Assembly (NCBI RefSeq): GCF_940677205.1
Contig: NZ_OW712331.1
Span: forward strand, 1,240,001 to 1,304,000
Length of the DNA stretch: 64,000 nucleotides
Reading direction: 5' to 3'
From: [Clostridium] colinum
GTDB taxonomy: Bacteria; Bacillota; Clostridia; Lachnospirales; CAG-274
Numbering within the stretch: the stretch's first letter is position 1; each line of letters starts with the position of its first letter. The notes beneath the pieces are model-generated. The model saw nothing but the letters and a program-made list of their open reading frames with translations, ran no database searches and had not been told where the DNA came from. Positions 53,898 to 63,851 of the stretch are shown here, piece by piece. The translations under genes and the position numbers were made by a program.

Positions 53898-55448
53898 TTA
53901 ATGATTTTTATTCAATTCTTTTTCTGTTTTTAAATATAAAACAAATAAAATTATAAGCATACTACCTAATGCAAATATCCAAGTTAATAAAAGGTTAGCC
54001 GTTATACCTGCTACAATATATCCTATTACACAACTTATAGCCACAACAAATGTATATGGTATTTGTGTTGCAACGTGGCTTATATGATTACATCTAGCTC
54101 CTGTAGATGATAATATGGTTGTATCTGATATAGGGCTACAATGGTCCCCAAAAACAGACCCTGCTAAAACAGCTCCTAATGATGTTATTGTAAGTTGTGG
54201 TGCTGTATTTTCACATACAACAGCTATTATAGGTATTAATATACCAAATGTACCCCAAGATGTACCCATAGAAAAGGCAAGTAGCCCAGCAACACAAAAT
54301 GCTACAACTGGTATTAACATTCCTGCCACACTAGACCCTTCTACAAGCCCACCTACATATCCACCTGTATTTAATAAATCTCTACAAACACCACTTATTG
54401 TCCAGGCTAATATAAGAATTATATAAGCAGATACCATAGACTTAACACCTGTAGCTATGCCAGACATAAACTCTTTAAAAGTTAATACTTTTCTTGGGAT
54501 AAATAATAAAAATGTAACTATTAATGTAAAAAATCCACTCATAGCAAGTGCTGGCCCTGCATTAGTGTTACCAAAACTTTCAGATAAAGTCATACCACCA
54601 TTAAAATAACCACCAACATATAACATTGATAAAATAGATGAAACTATTAATACTAATATAGGTATAACTAAATCAAACACCTTACCTTTTTCTGATATAG
54701 ATATTTTACTAAGCTCATCATCTTCATCTAGTGCCTCAAAGTCATCATTTTTTTTGCCTTCTAAGGCTAAATATTCACATTTTGCCATTTTACCAAATTC
54801 TAATTTTGTTAAACATACGATTAAAACCATAATCATTGTTAAAATAGCATATAAGTTGTAAGGTATAGTTCTAACAAAATCTTGTATACCATTTAAACCA
54901 CTATCTGTCATTTGAGATATAACAGATGCTGCCCAAGAAGAGACTGGAGCTATTATACATATAGGTGCGGCTGTTGCATCAATAATGTATGCAAGTTTTT
55001 CACGAGATATTTTATATTTATCTGTAACAGGACGCATAACTGTACCTACTGTTAAACAGTTAAAATAGTCATCAATAAATATAATAACACCTAATACCGC
55101 CGTTGCTAACTTAGCCCCTTTTCTAGATTTTATTTTTTTTACCGCCCATTCACCATAAGCCTTAGAGCCACCAGCTTTTGTTATAATAACAACTATAGCC
55201 CCAAGAATTCCTAAAAATATTATAATAGAGCTGTTTTCTGAAAGTTTTTCTGCCATAAGGTTCATAGTAACTTCAATAGTTCTAGTACCAACTTGTATAA
55301 CTCCATCTGTATCATATATAGAATATATTAATGTTCCAGATAAAATACCTACAATAAGCGAAGATATAACTTCCTTTGTTTTAAGCGCTAATATAATAGC
55401 AATGATAGGTGGGAGCAAAGATAAAATACCCACCGTGTGTATTTCCAT
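53898..55448 (-). CDS. NhaC-family sodium/proton antiporter
   Basis: 516 residues, about 11-12 membrane helices. Family features: IDDYFNCLTVGTVMRPVTDK (about 125-144), DATAAPICIIAPVSSWAAS (about 155-173), AFSMGTSWGTFGILIPI, VFGDHCSPISDTTILSSTGA. NhaC-type proteins exchange Na+ for protons, some malate or lactate. Standing alone, it has no cobalamin link. Leader 55449-55620 is AT-rich without clear signals. Confidence 0.92.
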   Translation of the reverse strand: MEIHTVGILSLLPPIIAIILALKTKEVISSLIVGILSGTLIYSIYDTDGVIQVGTRTIEVTMNLMAEKLSENSSIIIFLGILGAIVVIITKAGGSKAYGEWAVKKIKSRKGAKLATAVLGVIIFIDDYFNCLTVGTVMRPVTDKYKISREKLAYIIDATAAPICIIAPVSSWAASVISQMTDSGLNGIQDFVRTIPYNLYAILTMIMVLIVCLTKLEFGKMAKCEYLALEGKKNDDFEALDEDDELSKISISEKGKVFDLVIPILVLIVSSILSMLYVGGYFNGGMTLSESFGNTNAGPALAMSGFFTLIVTFLLFIPRKVLTFKEFMSGIATGVKSMVSAYIILILAWTISGVCRDLLNTGGYVGGLVEGSSVAGMLIPVVAFCVAGLLAFSMGTSWGTFGILIPIIAVVCENTAPQLTITSLGAVLAGSVFGDHCSPISDTTILSSTGARCNHISHVATQIPYTFVVAISCVIGYIVAGITANLLLTWIFALGSMLIILFVLYLKTEKELNKNH

Positions 55449-55627
55449 TAAAATCTCTCCTTTGTATATATTTTGGGCTCTTTTTCAAAATTGAGGTAAA
55501 TTTTAAATTTTAATAAAATTATAACATCTCAATATTTATTGAACCATTATTTTTATAATTTTATCACAAAATATTTATATATGCAAATTTTTAAATATTT
55601 ATTAATAATTTTATTAAAATAATATAA

Positions 55628-55664
55628 CAAAAACTAGTATTTAATTATAAAATACTAGTTTTTG
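55628..55664 (-). terminator. Intrinsic terminator of the chaperone operon
   Basis: CAAAAACTAGTATTT (55628-55642) and AAATACTAGTTTTTG (55650-55664) are perfect 15-bp complements with A/T runs at both ends, 22 bases past the TPR gene. Confidence 0.85.
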
Positions 55665-55685
55665 TATAAATTTGTATATTTAAAA

Positions 55686-56858
55686 CTATTTTACATTGTT
55701 ATTAGTATACAAATTTTGCCTATATTCTTCACTAGATTTTTGTACTATTTTAGATAATATACTTTGATATTCTTTAAATTTACCTTGAGCCTTTTTTATA
55801 AGAGATTGCTCAAACAATACTCTTTCGTTATCTGGTGCTAAAGTATATGCTTTAGCTATAGCTCCTTCTGCTTTTAAAAGATTATATTCTTGCCTGTAAT
55901 ATTTAGCTAACTTAAGCCACAATATATAATTATTTCTATTATAAAAATTTGCTTTTTCTATACATTTTATAGCTTTAGGTATATTATTAAGATGTTCGTA
56001 TATATCACTTTTAGCTATTAAAATATCAACATTTTTATCTTCTATAATTTCTAAGCACTTCGTAGCTCTATCATATAAATTAAGCTTTACATAACAATTA
56101 GCAATTTTTAATAATATATCATCTGATTTATTAAACAAATGTGCTTGTATAAATAAACTTTTAGCTTTATCAAATTCTTTCTTTTTAAAATATAATTCGC
56201 CTAAATAATAATATTTTTTATACACAATATCATCATTTAATTTGTTTATATTTTCCTTAGCATCGTCAAAATCTTCTTTTTCTATTAATAATTCTATTAG
56301 GTTAAATAATATGTCTAAATTATTGTTAGATAAATTTATAGCCTTTTTTAAATATGTTAATGCTAAATCATATTGTTTAAGTCTTATATAGCAAATTCCT
56401 ATATTATTATATAAAATATAATTTGAAACATCAAAGTCTAATGCATCTTTATAAGACTTTATAGCTTTTTCAAACATATTTTCTTTAAAAAATCTATCTC
56501 CTTTAATCTTTTTTCGCTCTACTTGTCCTCTTTTTTCCCAATTAAAAAGTTCTAGCGAGATACTTTCTATTTCTTCTAATGTATAAAAATCATTAATAGT
56601 TAAAAATTCTATACTTCTTTGATAAAAACTTTCTTGTTTTTTTATTTCAATCAATTTGTTAGCTATATCAACATTTAAAAGGTCATTATATACCCAGTTT
56701 ATAAACTTATCTTCAAAAAAATCTGTACTATACTCTTTAAAATTTTTATAAAAAAGATATATAGCCTCTTCTATCGAATAAATATTTATACCATTTGTAA
56801 GTTTATATGGAGATATATTTTTATCTTCTGCCAAACTTTGCTTTAAGCTAGCAACCAT
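55686..56858 (-). CDS. TPR-repeat protein, last gene of the Hsp70 operon
   Basis: 390 residues. N-terminal part (about 1-110) with DnaJ/ARC6-like helical content but no HPD motif; then about seven tetratricopeptide repeats (about 115-385), for example KIKGDRFFKENMFEKAIKSY, NIGICYIRLKQYDLALTYLK, YYLGELYFKKKEFDKAKSLF. Such proteins act as adaptors for Hsp70 partners, binding tails or clients. It lies 13 bases after the Hsp70-vWA gene with AAGGTGG before its ATG. Confidence 0.85.
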   Translation of the reverse strand: MVASLKQSLAEDKNISPYKLTNGINIYSIEEAIYLFYKNFKEYSTDFFEDKFINWVYNDLLNVDIANKLIEIKKQESFYQRSIEFLTINDFYTLEEIESISLELFNWEKRGQVERKKIKGDRFFKENMFEKAIKSYKDALDFDVSNYILYNNIGICYIRLKQYDLALTYLKKAINLSNNNLDILFNLIELLIEKEDFDDAKENINKLNDDIVYKKYYYLGELYFKKKEFDKAKSLFIQAHLFNKSDDILLKIANCYVKLNLYDRATKCLEIIEDKNVDILIAKSDIYEHLNNIPKAIKCIEKANFYNRNNYILWLKLAKYYRQEYNLLKAEGAIAKAYTLAPDNERVLFEQSLIKKAQGKFKEYQSILSKIVQKSSEEYRQNLYTNNNVK

Positions 56859-56871
56859 ATAACCACCTTCT

Positions 56872-58962
56872 TTATAATCTTATTAGTTCTGTTATACTTC
56901 TAGCTATATTATCTAATATATCATAAAACTTATCTTTTAAGTCATAATATTTTCCATTTGGAGCAGTAACTGGGTCGAAAGATTTTAGGCTTTCTTTATC
57001 ACGCCTTGCTACAACATATGTTGTAACTTTTGCCTGTTTTAGCATATTACAAATATCTTCAACACTTTTACCACTATTAGTAGGAACATGAGGAGGAGCA
57101 TCTGTTATTAATATAAATATGTTTTGACTATCTGGCTCTAAATCAGAATTTTGTAAAAGTTGAACACCTGTTTCTAAGGCATCAAGTGATGATTCAGGTA
57201 TATCTCCACCATAAGTTCTTGGTATATTTTTTACTTGACGTTTAAATTTTTCTATATCATTTGTAAAATTATATACACTAGGTTTTTCTTTTTCATTTAA
57301 ATCTCCAAATCCTATAAGCCCAAGTTTAAATTTAGCCCCTCGTTCACTTAATATATTTGAAAATTCAATTGCTCTGTCTTTAACACCATTTATATAGCTA
57401 TCCATACTACCTGTTGTATCTATTAAAAATGTAATATTTACATTTTCTTTACCTACAAGCTTAACATCTTCTTTTTCAGGTGGTAAAGAAAATTTTGTTC
57501 TATCAAATTCTTTTATTTTTATTTTACCTGTATTTATATCTTTTAAATATACTTCAAAAAGGTTATTTTCATCAATAGCATATGTTATTTCTATTTGAGA
57601 TTCACCTTTAAGATTGTCCAAAATAGCTGTACCTATATATTTTTTATTTTCTTCATTTCCTTGTTCCCATTGATAAACATCAACTGCTACTGTGCTAGCA
57701 CCATTAGCATTAGAAAATTTAGAATCTGAAAATTTACTTGGTATAGGGCTACCCATAGGTATAATAGGTATAAGTCCTCTTTCCATTGTATCTATATTTA
57801 TTATAGCCTCTGTTCCAAAAATTTGTCTTGTTATTTGCCCTACTTTAACATTTCTATTAGGTAAATGTATAAGATAGTTATAAATAGCTGCTCCCATAGC
57901 AACACTTTTAGCTGGGTCTGTTGCTCTATAAGGCTCTTTTACAAATCCGGCTACCATTCTTTTAACCATTGGTATTAGTGTAGACCCGCCTACTAATATA
58001 ACTTTTGATATTTCATCTGGCTCTTTATTTGCTCTTTTTAATGCTTCTTCTAAAATTTCTCGGCTTCTTTCTACATATTTTCTAATAAGTGCCTCAAAGT
58101 CTTCTCTTGTTATATCAATAGATAAATTTTTAGGTACACCATCAATAATTACAAGTGGATTTATTTTTATTGACACTTTTCCTGTACCAGATAATTTTTT
58201 CTTAGTTTGCTCTGCTTCTTGTTTTAATTTTTGCATAACTGTTTTTCTGTCTAAATCATCTAAGCTATCTATATCTATGCCACTATCTTGCATAAATTTT
58301 TCTTTCATAAACTTTATAAGCTCTGCATCAAAATCATCTCCACCAAGGTTCATATCCCCAACGTCTGAAAGCTCTTGAAAAATTTCTTCCCCATTTTCAT
58401 CAATGCTAACTTTTAAAACACAAGCATCAAAAGTTCCACCGCCAAAATCATATACAAGTAAAGTTTGTGCATAGCCTTGTTTATATCCATATTCAATAGC
58501 TGCAGCCAATGGTTCAGATAAAAGATAAACATTTTTAAATCCTGCTAATATACCCGCTTGTTTTGTAGCAAAAATTTGTCTATCGTTAAAATATGCTGGG
58601 TGTGTTATAACAACTTCATCAAAAGTTTCTCCAGATTGCTCTTCTGCAGATTTTTTTAGTTTTTTTAATATTTCTGCACTTACTTGCTCTGGAGTTTTTT
58701 CTTCTCCATTTATAATAACTTTTTCATCTGTTCCTATTTTTCTTTTTATAGATATAACAGTACTTTCTGGGTAAATAATAGATGCTAATTTAGCCTCAGA
58801 CCCTACTACTATTTCTTCCCCTTCTAATGTTGGATAATTAACAACAGAAGGCAAAACTTCGTCTGTACCATCTATTTTTACTACTTCAATTTTATCATCT
58901 CTATCTCTATATATTGTTGCAACGGAGTTTGTTGTACCTAAATCTATTCCTAAATATGCCAT
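56872..58962 (-). CDS. Hsp70 (DnaK-like) fused to a von Willebrand factor A domain
   Basis: 696 residues. Hsp70 ATPase with GIDLGTTNSVATIYRD (about 5-20), the phosphate-2 loop VYDFGGGTFDACVL (about 170-183) and VILVGGSTLIPMVKRM (about 321-336). Substrate-binding beta domain at about 380-500. Instead of the usual alpha-helical lid there is a vWA domain (about 507-696). Its MIDAS reads DTTGS (515-519, usually DxSxS), with a second aspartate in LITDAPP (about 618-624). The metal site suggests binding to a partner or client in place of a lid. GGAGG precedes the ATG; the upstream Hsp70 ends 3 bases earlier. Confidence 0.9.
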   Translation of the reverse strand: MAYLGIDLGTTNSVATIYRDRDDKIEVVKIDGTDEVLPSVVNYPTLEGEEIVVGSEAKLASIIYPESTVISIKRKIGTDEKVIINGEEKTPEQVSAEILKKLKKSAEEQSGETFDEVVITHPAYFNDRQIFATKQAGILAGFKNVYLLSEPLAAAIEYGYKQGYAQTLLVYDFGGGTFDACVLKVSIDENGEEIFQELSDVGDMNLGGDDFDAELIKFMKEKFMQDSGIDIDSLDDLDRKTVMQKLKQEAEQTKKKLSGTGKVSIKINPLVIIDGVPKNLSIDITREDFEALIRKYVERSREILEEALKRANKEPDEISKVILVGGSTLIPMVKRMVAGFVKEPYRATDPAKSVAMGAAIYNYLIHLPNRNVKVGQITRQIFGTEAIINIDTMERGLIPIIPMGSPIPSKFSDSKFSNANGASTVAVDVYQWEQGNEENKKYIGTAILDNLKGESQIEITYAIDENNLFEVYLKDINTGKIKIKEFDRTKFSLPPEKEDVKLVGKENVNITFLIDTTGSMDSYINGVKDRAIEFSNILSERGAKFKLGLIGFGDLNEKEKPSVYNFTNDIEKFKRQVKNIPRTYGGDIPESSLDALETGVQLLQNSDLEPDSQNIFILITDAPPHVPTNSGKSVEDICNMLKQAKVTTYVVARRDKESLKSFDPVTAPNGKYYDLKDKFYDILDNIARSITELIRL

Positions 58963-58965
58963 TTT

Positions 58966-60600
58966 TTAGCCCTCCAAAATTGTTTTATTAAATCTGCTTG
59001 GGTCAAAACTTTCACTATATCCAGAAGGTTCATATTCTGTACCATATCCCATATCGGTAACAGACCCTTTAACAAGGCCACCTTCTTCTTCTACTTGCAA
59101 TGTTATGTTAAGTCTTGTTTTACCACTAGGTCTTTCTGGTAAATCTTTTATTAAAACTTCGCCTATTAGTTTGCATTTTTCAATAGTATCTTCTTTATTT
59201 ATTCTTTCCATTATTTTTAAATTAAAGTTTGTCATATCCTCTTTTTCAGTACCAGAAAGAGTAAATATTTGTTCTTTTTTAGCTAATGCATATGGTGTTC
59301 CTCTTCTAATCATTGTGTAAAAAGATTTAACACCATTATTTTCTATTTCAAGCCCTATATCGTGAGGTACTGTAACCTCAAATTCTATAGACATTTTTTC
59401 ACTTTCTATATCTGGAGATGATAAAAGTCCCATTTTCATAGCTGCATAATATGTTGCACCAAGAGATATATCTAAAGCTGGTCTTTCAGATGTGTAAATT
59501 TTACTTTCATTATTAAAAATAGCTATAAGCATATCTTTTACCCACGGCATCTGAGAAGACCCACCTTCTAATAAAACTCTATCTATATCATCTGGAGTTA
59601 ATGCACCTGTATAAACTTCTCTTAAAGCCTTTAAAACAAGCTTTCTAGTTTCTTCTATAAAAGGGTTAATTATTTCTTCTAAATCATCTCTTGTCATCTG
59701 TTCTACAAAAGGTGGTATACAAAATGTAAAAGGTATTCTAAAAGTTTTTACTCCAGAAAGACGCTCTTTAGACTCTCTAGCACGGCAAATAAGCTCTACC
59801 ATATTTTCTGGGCTTAAATCTTCTCTTTTTTGATTAGCTTTTTCTTCTATAAAATTATAGCATCTATTTAAAATATACTCGTCCACATTATCTCCACCGT
59901 GATAGGCTTTTCCACCTTCACTTATAACCTGTAATTTTATATGCTTATCATCTTTTTCTAAAACATTAAATAATGTGATATCTAATGTACCACCACCAAA
60001 GTCAAAAACCATTATTTTTTCATCTTGATTTAATTGATGTCTAAAGTTATATGCAAGTGCCGCTGCTTTTGGCTCTTCTATAAGACAAATAAGCTTGTCC
60101 GATATTCCAGCTATTTCACAAGCTTTCATAGTTGCTTTTTTTGCGGCATCGTCAAAATCATAAGGAACAGAAACAACAAGTCCTACTATCTCTGCTTTAG
60201 GATTTAAACTTTTACAATGTTCTATAAGCTCTGTTAATATTTTAGCAGATATTTCTTCTGGTAAGTATTTTTTTCCATCTAGCTCAACTGTTTCATTAGT
60301 CCCCATTTTTCTTTTTATAGAACGTATAGTAGTTTCTGGATATATTTTCATTGAGCGAAAAGCTTCTTCACCTATAACCCACTCGCCTTCTCCTTCGTCA
60401 TCTTTTCTATATTGAACAACAGAAGGCATAGGTATTTTTCCAAATCCATTGCTTATATCTATTGGCTCTGGTTTTTCATTTATCATATCCCAATAGCTTA
60501 TTATAGAATTAGTTGTCCCAAGGTCTATACCTAAAATATAATAATCTTCCAATAAGTTTTTATTTTCTTCTATTTGCTTTTTATATTCTGTCCATTTCAT
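58966..60600 (-). CDS. Hsp70-family protein, ATPase and substrate-binding beta domain
   Basis: 544 residues from the ATG at 60600 (GAGGTG upstream). A short helical leader (1-20) precedes GIDLGTTNSIISYWD (about 24-38). The phosphate-2 loop FDFGGGTLDITLFN (about 199-212) and VLLEGGSSQMPWVKD are intact, so ATP hydrolysis is likely. The SBD-beta region follows (about 400-525), then a short tail; there is no long helical lid or acidic EEVD. It resembles HscA/HscC-type specialised Hsp70s. Confidence 0.9.
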   Translation of the reverse strand: MKWTEYKKQIEENKNLLEDYYILGIDLGTTNSIISYWDMINEKPEPIDISNGFGKIPMPSVVQYRKDDEGEGEWVIGEEAFRSMKIYPETTIRSIKRKMGTNETVELDGKKYLPEEISAKILTELIEHCKSLNPKAEIVGLVVSVPYDFDDAAKKATMKACEIAGISDKLICLIEEPKAAALAYNFRHQLNQDEKIMVFDFGGGTLDITLFNVLEKDDKHIKLQVISEGGKAYHGGDNVDEYILNRCYNFIEEKANQKREDLSPENMVELICRARESKERLSGVKTFRIPFTFCIPPFVEQMTRDDLEEIINPFIEETRKLVLKALREVYTGALTPDDIDRVLLEGGSSQMPWVKDMLIAIFNNESKIYTSERPALDISLGATYYAAMKMGLLSSPDIESEKMSIEFEVTVPHDIGLEIENNGVKSFYTMIRRGTPYALAKKEQIFTLSGTEKEDMTNFNLKIMERINKEDTIEKCKLIGEVLIKDLPERPSGKTRLNITLQVEEEGGLVKGSVTDMGYGTEYEPSGYSESFDPSRFNKTILEG

Positions 60601-60630
60601 ATATATCACCTCTTTTATCTACTATTTGTA

Positions 60631-62121
60631 CTATATATTTATAATAAATTGTTTTTTAAACTGAGTCTTAGGTCGTATATCACCAAATCCAAAATCTTCT
60701 ATATTAAAAATCATTTGTTTATTACTTTTAAACTCTACATACATTAAAAGTCTAATTGTTTTAACATCACTATTATCAAAATCTGAATAATCATTTAAAT
60801 TTAATTTTATATTTTCTATAACCTTAAAATTTTCGTTTTCTTGCAAAGCAATATTAATATCTATATTTTTATCATTAGTTAAACAAAATACTTTTTTATC
60901 AAATTTTTGCCAAATAAAACTATTTTTATAGACAAAAGGTTCAAATTTTACACTATCTAATTTTTTTATAAATATACCTATATTTGACTTTATTTGTTCT
61001 TCATCTTCTATATACATTTTATCTTTTGGTAAAACACCAAGCTCTTGACAAGCTGTTATGCAAGCTCCGTCTGATATAAATCTTTTTGCTTTTGTCTTAA
61101 AACTTTTTTCTAAATTAAACCTAGATTTTATAAACTTATGTATAAAATCTATCTCTATTCCACCACCTGTTAATATAATGTTTTTTATATCATTTTCTTT
61201 AATCTCTATATTTTGAAATAAGTCATTAAAAAATGTATTCATTTCTTTTTCAAAAAAAGAGATTATATCAAAAATTTCTTGCTTTGTTATTATCTTTTGA
61301 AATGGTGGATAAAAAAAGTTATAATATAGCTTTATATCCGACAAGCTTTGCCTTTGAAAAATAATATCAAATTGTTGGTATACAAAAGAATCTAAACTAT
61401 TTTTCTCATATTCTGTTAAATCTATCTTACCTGTTTCTTCTAAAAATTTTTTTGTTATTAAATTTTTTGTTATATTAAATAATCTTTGTTGTCCTATTTT
61501 TTCATTAAAATATGTTTTTACACATTTTATTTTGCCTTCTTCTTGTATTTTATAAATAGAAGCTCTAAGTTGCCTATTACTATAATCAACTATTAATATT
61601 TTATCTCCTATAATATCATTTTCATAAAAATAGCTTTTTAAAATACATTCTTTATCATTTGTAATTTTTAATAATAAATGGTCTATATTAGCAAGCTTAA
61701 AAGCTTCTTTTACATCATCATAATTAGCATAGGAAGATATAGATAAAACAATTCCTTCTATATTAGCATTAGGATTAATATTTTTTATATTTTCTATTAA
61801 AAATAATATAAATTTACTTAAAGCTAAAGTTAAACTTATGTTTTTATCTTTAACAGTATAAGTTAAACCTTTTCCAAGATTATCTACTATATTATCTATT
61901 ATTATTTCATTGGCAAATCCTTTATTTAATATAGCATATTCTCCAAAAATCCAATCTCCAGTGTCTATATTATAAGAAACAACTGTTGGCACACTAGCTT
62001 TTCCATATCCTCCGCTAACATCAACAACATCTATATCCATTTGGTTAAAGTCAAAATAAGATATAGTTGAGGTTAGGTTACCTAAATCTATTCCTATAAT
62101 AAATTTATTTTCATTAATCAT
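60631..62121 (-). CDS. Degenerate Hsp70-like protein
   Basis: 496 residues. The N-terminal GIDLGNLTSTISYF (about 10-23) and IILTGGGIEIDFIHKFI keep the Hsp70 fold. The phosphate-2 loop has become VDYSNRQLRAS (about 178-188), where Hsp70s have DxGGGTxD. The GGG and catalytic context are lost, so ATP turnover is probably reduced or absent. The C-terminal part (about 350-496) is a divergent beta domain. It may be a pseudo-chaperone that pairs with the active Hsp70s next to it. AGTAGGGG precedes the ATG. Confidence 0.85.
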   Translation of the reverse strand: MINENKFIIGIDLGNLTSTISYFDFNQMDIDVVDVSGGYGKASVPTVVSYNIDTGDWIFGEYAILNKGFANEIIIDNIVDNLGKGLTYTVKDKNISLTLALSKFILFLIENIKNINPNANIEGIVLSISSYANYDDVKEAFKLANIDHLLLKITNDKECILKSYFYENDIIGDKILIVDYSNRQLRASIYKIQEEGKIKCVKTYFNEKIGQQRLFNITKNLITKKFLEETGKIDLTEYEKNSLDSFVYQQFDIIFQRQSLSDIKLYYNFFYPPFQKIITKQEIFDIISFFEKEMNTFFNDLFQNIEIKENDIKNIILTGGGIEIDFIHKFIKSRFNLEKSFKTKAKRFISDGACITACQELGVLPKDKMYIEDEEQIKSNIGIFIKKLDSVKFEPFVYKNSFIWQKFDKKVFCLTNDKNIDINIALQENENFKVIENIKLNLNDYSDFDNSDVKTIRLLMYVEFKSNKQMIFNIEDFGFGDIRPKTQFKKQFIINI

Positions 62122-62128
62122 AAAACCC

Positions 62129-63826
62129 CTACTTTGCTGCTATAATGGTAGCCCTTTTTATAATTCCTTTATCTTTTTCCTTATATCCATAATTTACAAC
62201 TTTTATTATTTGACCTTTAATAAAATCTTCATTTTTTTCGGCTAATAAAACTTCGTGTTCTTTTGCATTAAACATATCGTGTGGATTTGGTTTTATAAGT
62301 AAAATATTATTTTGTGTCAAAATGTCTTCTATATCCATCTCAATATTATCTATATATTTAGTAAAATCTTTTATTTTTTCATCTTCACTATCTCTAAGCC
62401 TTACAACAGAATAATACATTATTTCTTGAAATGTGCTTATTTCAAATAAAATTGTATTTTTTATAAAATCATCTATCTTTTTTATGTAAAGGCTAAAAGT
62501 TTTTTCTAAATTACATAACATAGGCTCAATATTTATATGATTTTTTATATTTTCCATATTAAAATCTATTTTTAATGTATTATATATGGCATTAAAATCA
62601 TATTCTATATCATAATTTTTAAAAATTTTTAACTCTTCATTTATTTTTATATACATTTTATCTTTATCTAAAAATATTTCGTCTTCTTTTTCTTTTATAT
62701 TAATAGATTTAATATTTATACTTTCATATATTCCATCTATAATATTATATACATTATTTTTTTCATAAAATGACTTATTTTGCTCTATATATTGACAAAT
62801 CACATCAAATTTATTTCTAATATTTTGTGAAAAATTTAAAGATTTATCTATATTATTTTTAAATAAATTTATATTATCTTCTTCTTTTAATATAGTTTTT
62901 TCTTTTAATTCGGCTAGATATTTTTCAAATATTTTAAAAGCTTTTTCTTTAAATTTATCTTCGGGATTTTTAATATCTTTAAAAATCCCTATAATAAATT
63001 TTTCTATTTTTTTATTGTCTATATCAAAATCTATATTAATATTTGTATCTATTGATTTAATCTTTTTATTAAGCTCATTAAAGCTTTTGCTTGTTTGTTG
63101 ATAAGATTCTATTATAGGATTTAGTAAATTTTCTATATTAATTTTTTCATCATCATTCTCACAAAAGTCTTCTAAAGCCTTTATTTGAAATTTTATTATA
63201 GAAGTTAAAATTTCAATTTCTTCTTCTAAAACTTCCTTAAAATATTTTACTTGTTTTCTATTTTCTATATCATTAATAGAATTAAAGCAACATATCAGAT
63301 TTGTTTTATAATTAGATAATATATTTTCTATAATAGTGGTTATAAAATGTTGTTTAATATTTTTTAAATCTATATTTTCAAAACTATTATCCGATAAAAT
63401 ATCTAGATTTTTATAAATATTATCTACATATTTTGTTGTTACATTTTTCTTTTCTGTATAAATAGGATTTATATCCAAATTTTTATTATCAGAAAAAAAG
63501 CTAACTTGACTTTTTAAAACAGAAACTATGCCAGATAAATTTTTTAATAATTCATTATTAAATTTAAAATTCATATTTTCTATGTTATTTAAAAAAGTTA
63601 TATAATTATCAATAATTGTTTTATAAATGTTAAAAATCTCCTCATCAAATAATGCTAAGCTTTCATTATTTGATATATGATTCATAAATATAGATAAAAT
63701 GAGCCTTTTTAATTGCTTCTTACTAGATATAAACTTTTCTTTAAGCATACAAATATACTGTTTTTTAAAGCAATCTTGCTCCATAAAAATTTTTTCAAAT
63801 TCCATTTCTATGGTAGATTTACACAT
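62129..63826 (-). CDS. Long helical protein with GrpE-like C-terminal domain
   Basis: 565 residues. The first roughly 510 are Asn/Lys/Glu-rich helices without membrane segments. The final 55 (about 510-565) read HDMFNAKEHEVLLAEKN, FIKGQIIKVVNYGYKEKDKG, IIKRATIIAA. This matches the beta head of GrpE (FDP..HEAV..., GTI..V...GY...DRVIRPA.V.VA). So it may be a dedicated nucleotide-exchange factor fused to an elongated stalk, about three times GrpE length. GGGAGGAG precedes the ATG at 63826; the gene follows a fourth Hsp70 by 25 bases and precedes the degenerate Hsp70 by 7. Confidence 0.75.
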   Translation of the reverse strand: MCKSTIEMEFEKIFMEQDCFKKQYICMLKEKFISSKKQLKRLILSIFMNHISNNESLALFDEEIFNIYKTIIDNYITFLNNIENMNFKFNNELLKNLSGIVSVLKSQVSFFSDNKNLDINPIYTEKKNVTTKYVDNIYKNLDILSDNSFENIDLKNIKQHFITTIIENILSNYKTNLICCFNSINDIENRKQVKYFKEVLEEEIEILTSIIKFQIKALEDFCENDDEKINIENLLNPIIESYQQTSKSFNELNKKIKSIDTNINIDFDIDNKKIEKFIIGIFKDIKNPEDKFKEKAFKIFEKYLAELKEKTILKEEDNINLFKNNIDKSLNFSQNIRNKFDVICQYIEQNKSFYEKNNVYNIIDGIYESINIKSINIKEKEDEIFLDKDKMYIKINEELKIFKNYDIEYDFNAIYNTLKIDFNMENIKNHINIEPMLCNLEKTFSLYIKKIDDFIKNTILFEISTFQEIMYYSVVRLRDSEDEKIKDFTKYIDNIEMDIEDILTQNNILLIKPNPHDMFNAKEHEVLLAEKNEDFIKGQIIKVVNYGYKEKDKGIIKRATIIAAK

Positions 63827-63851
63827 AGGCTCCTCCCTTCATAATACTTTA

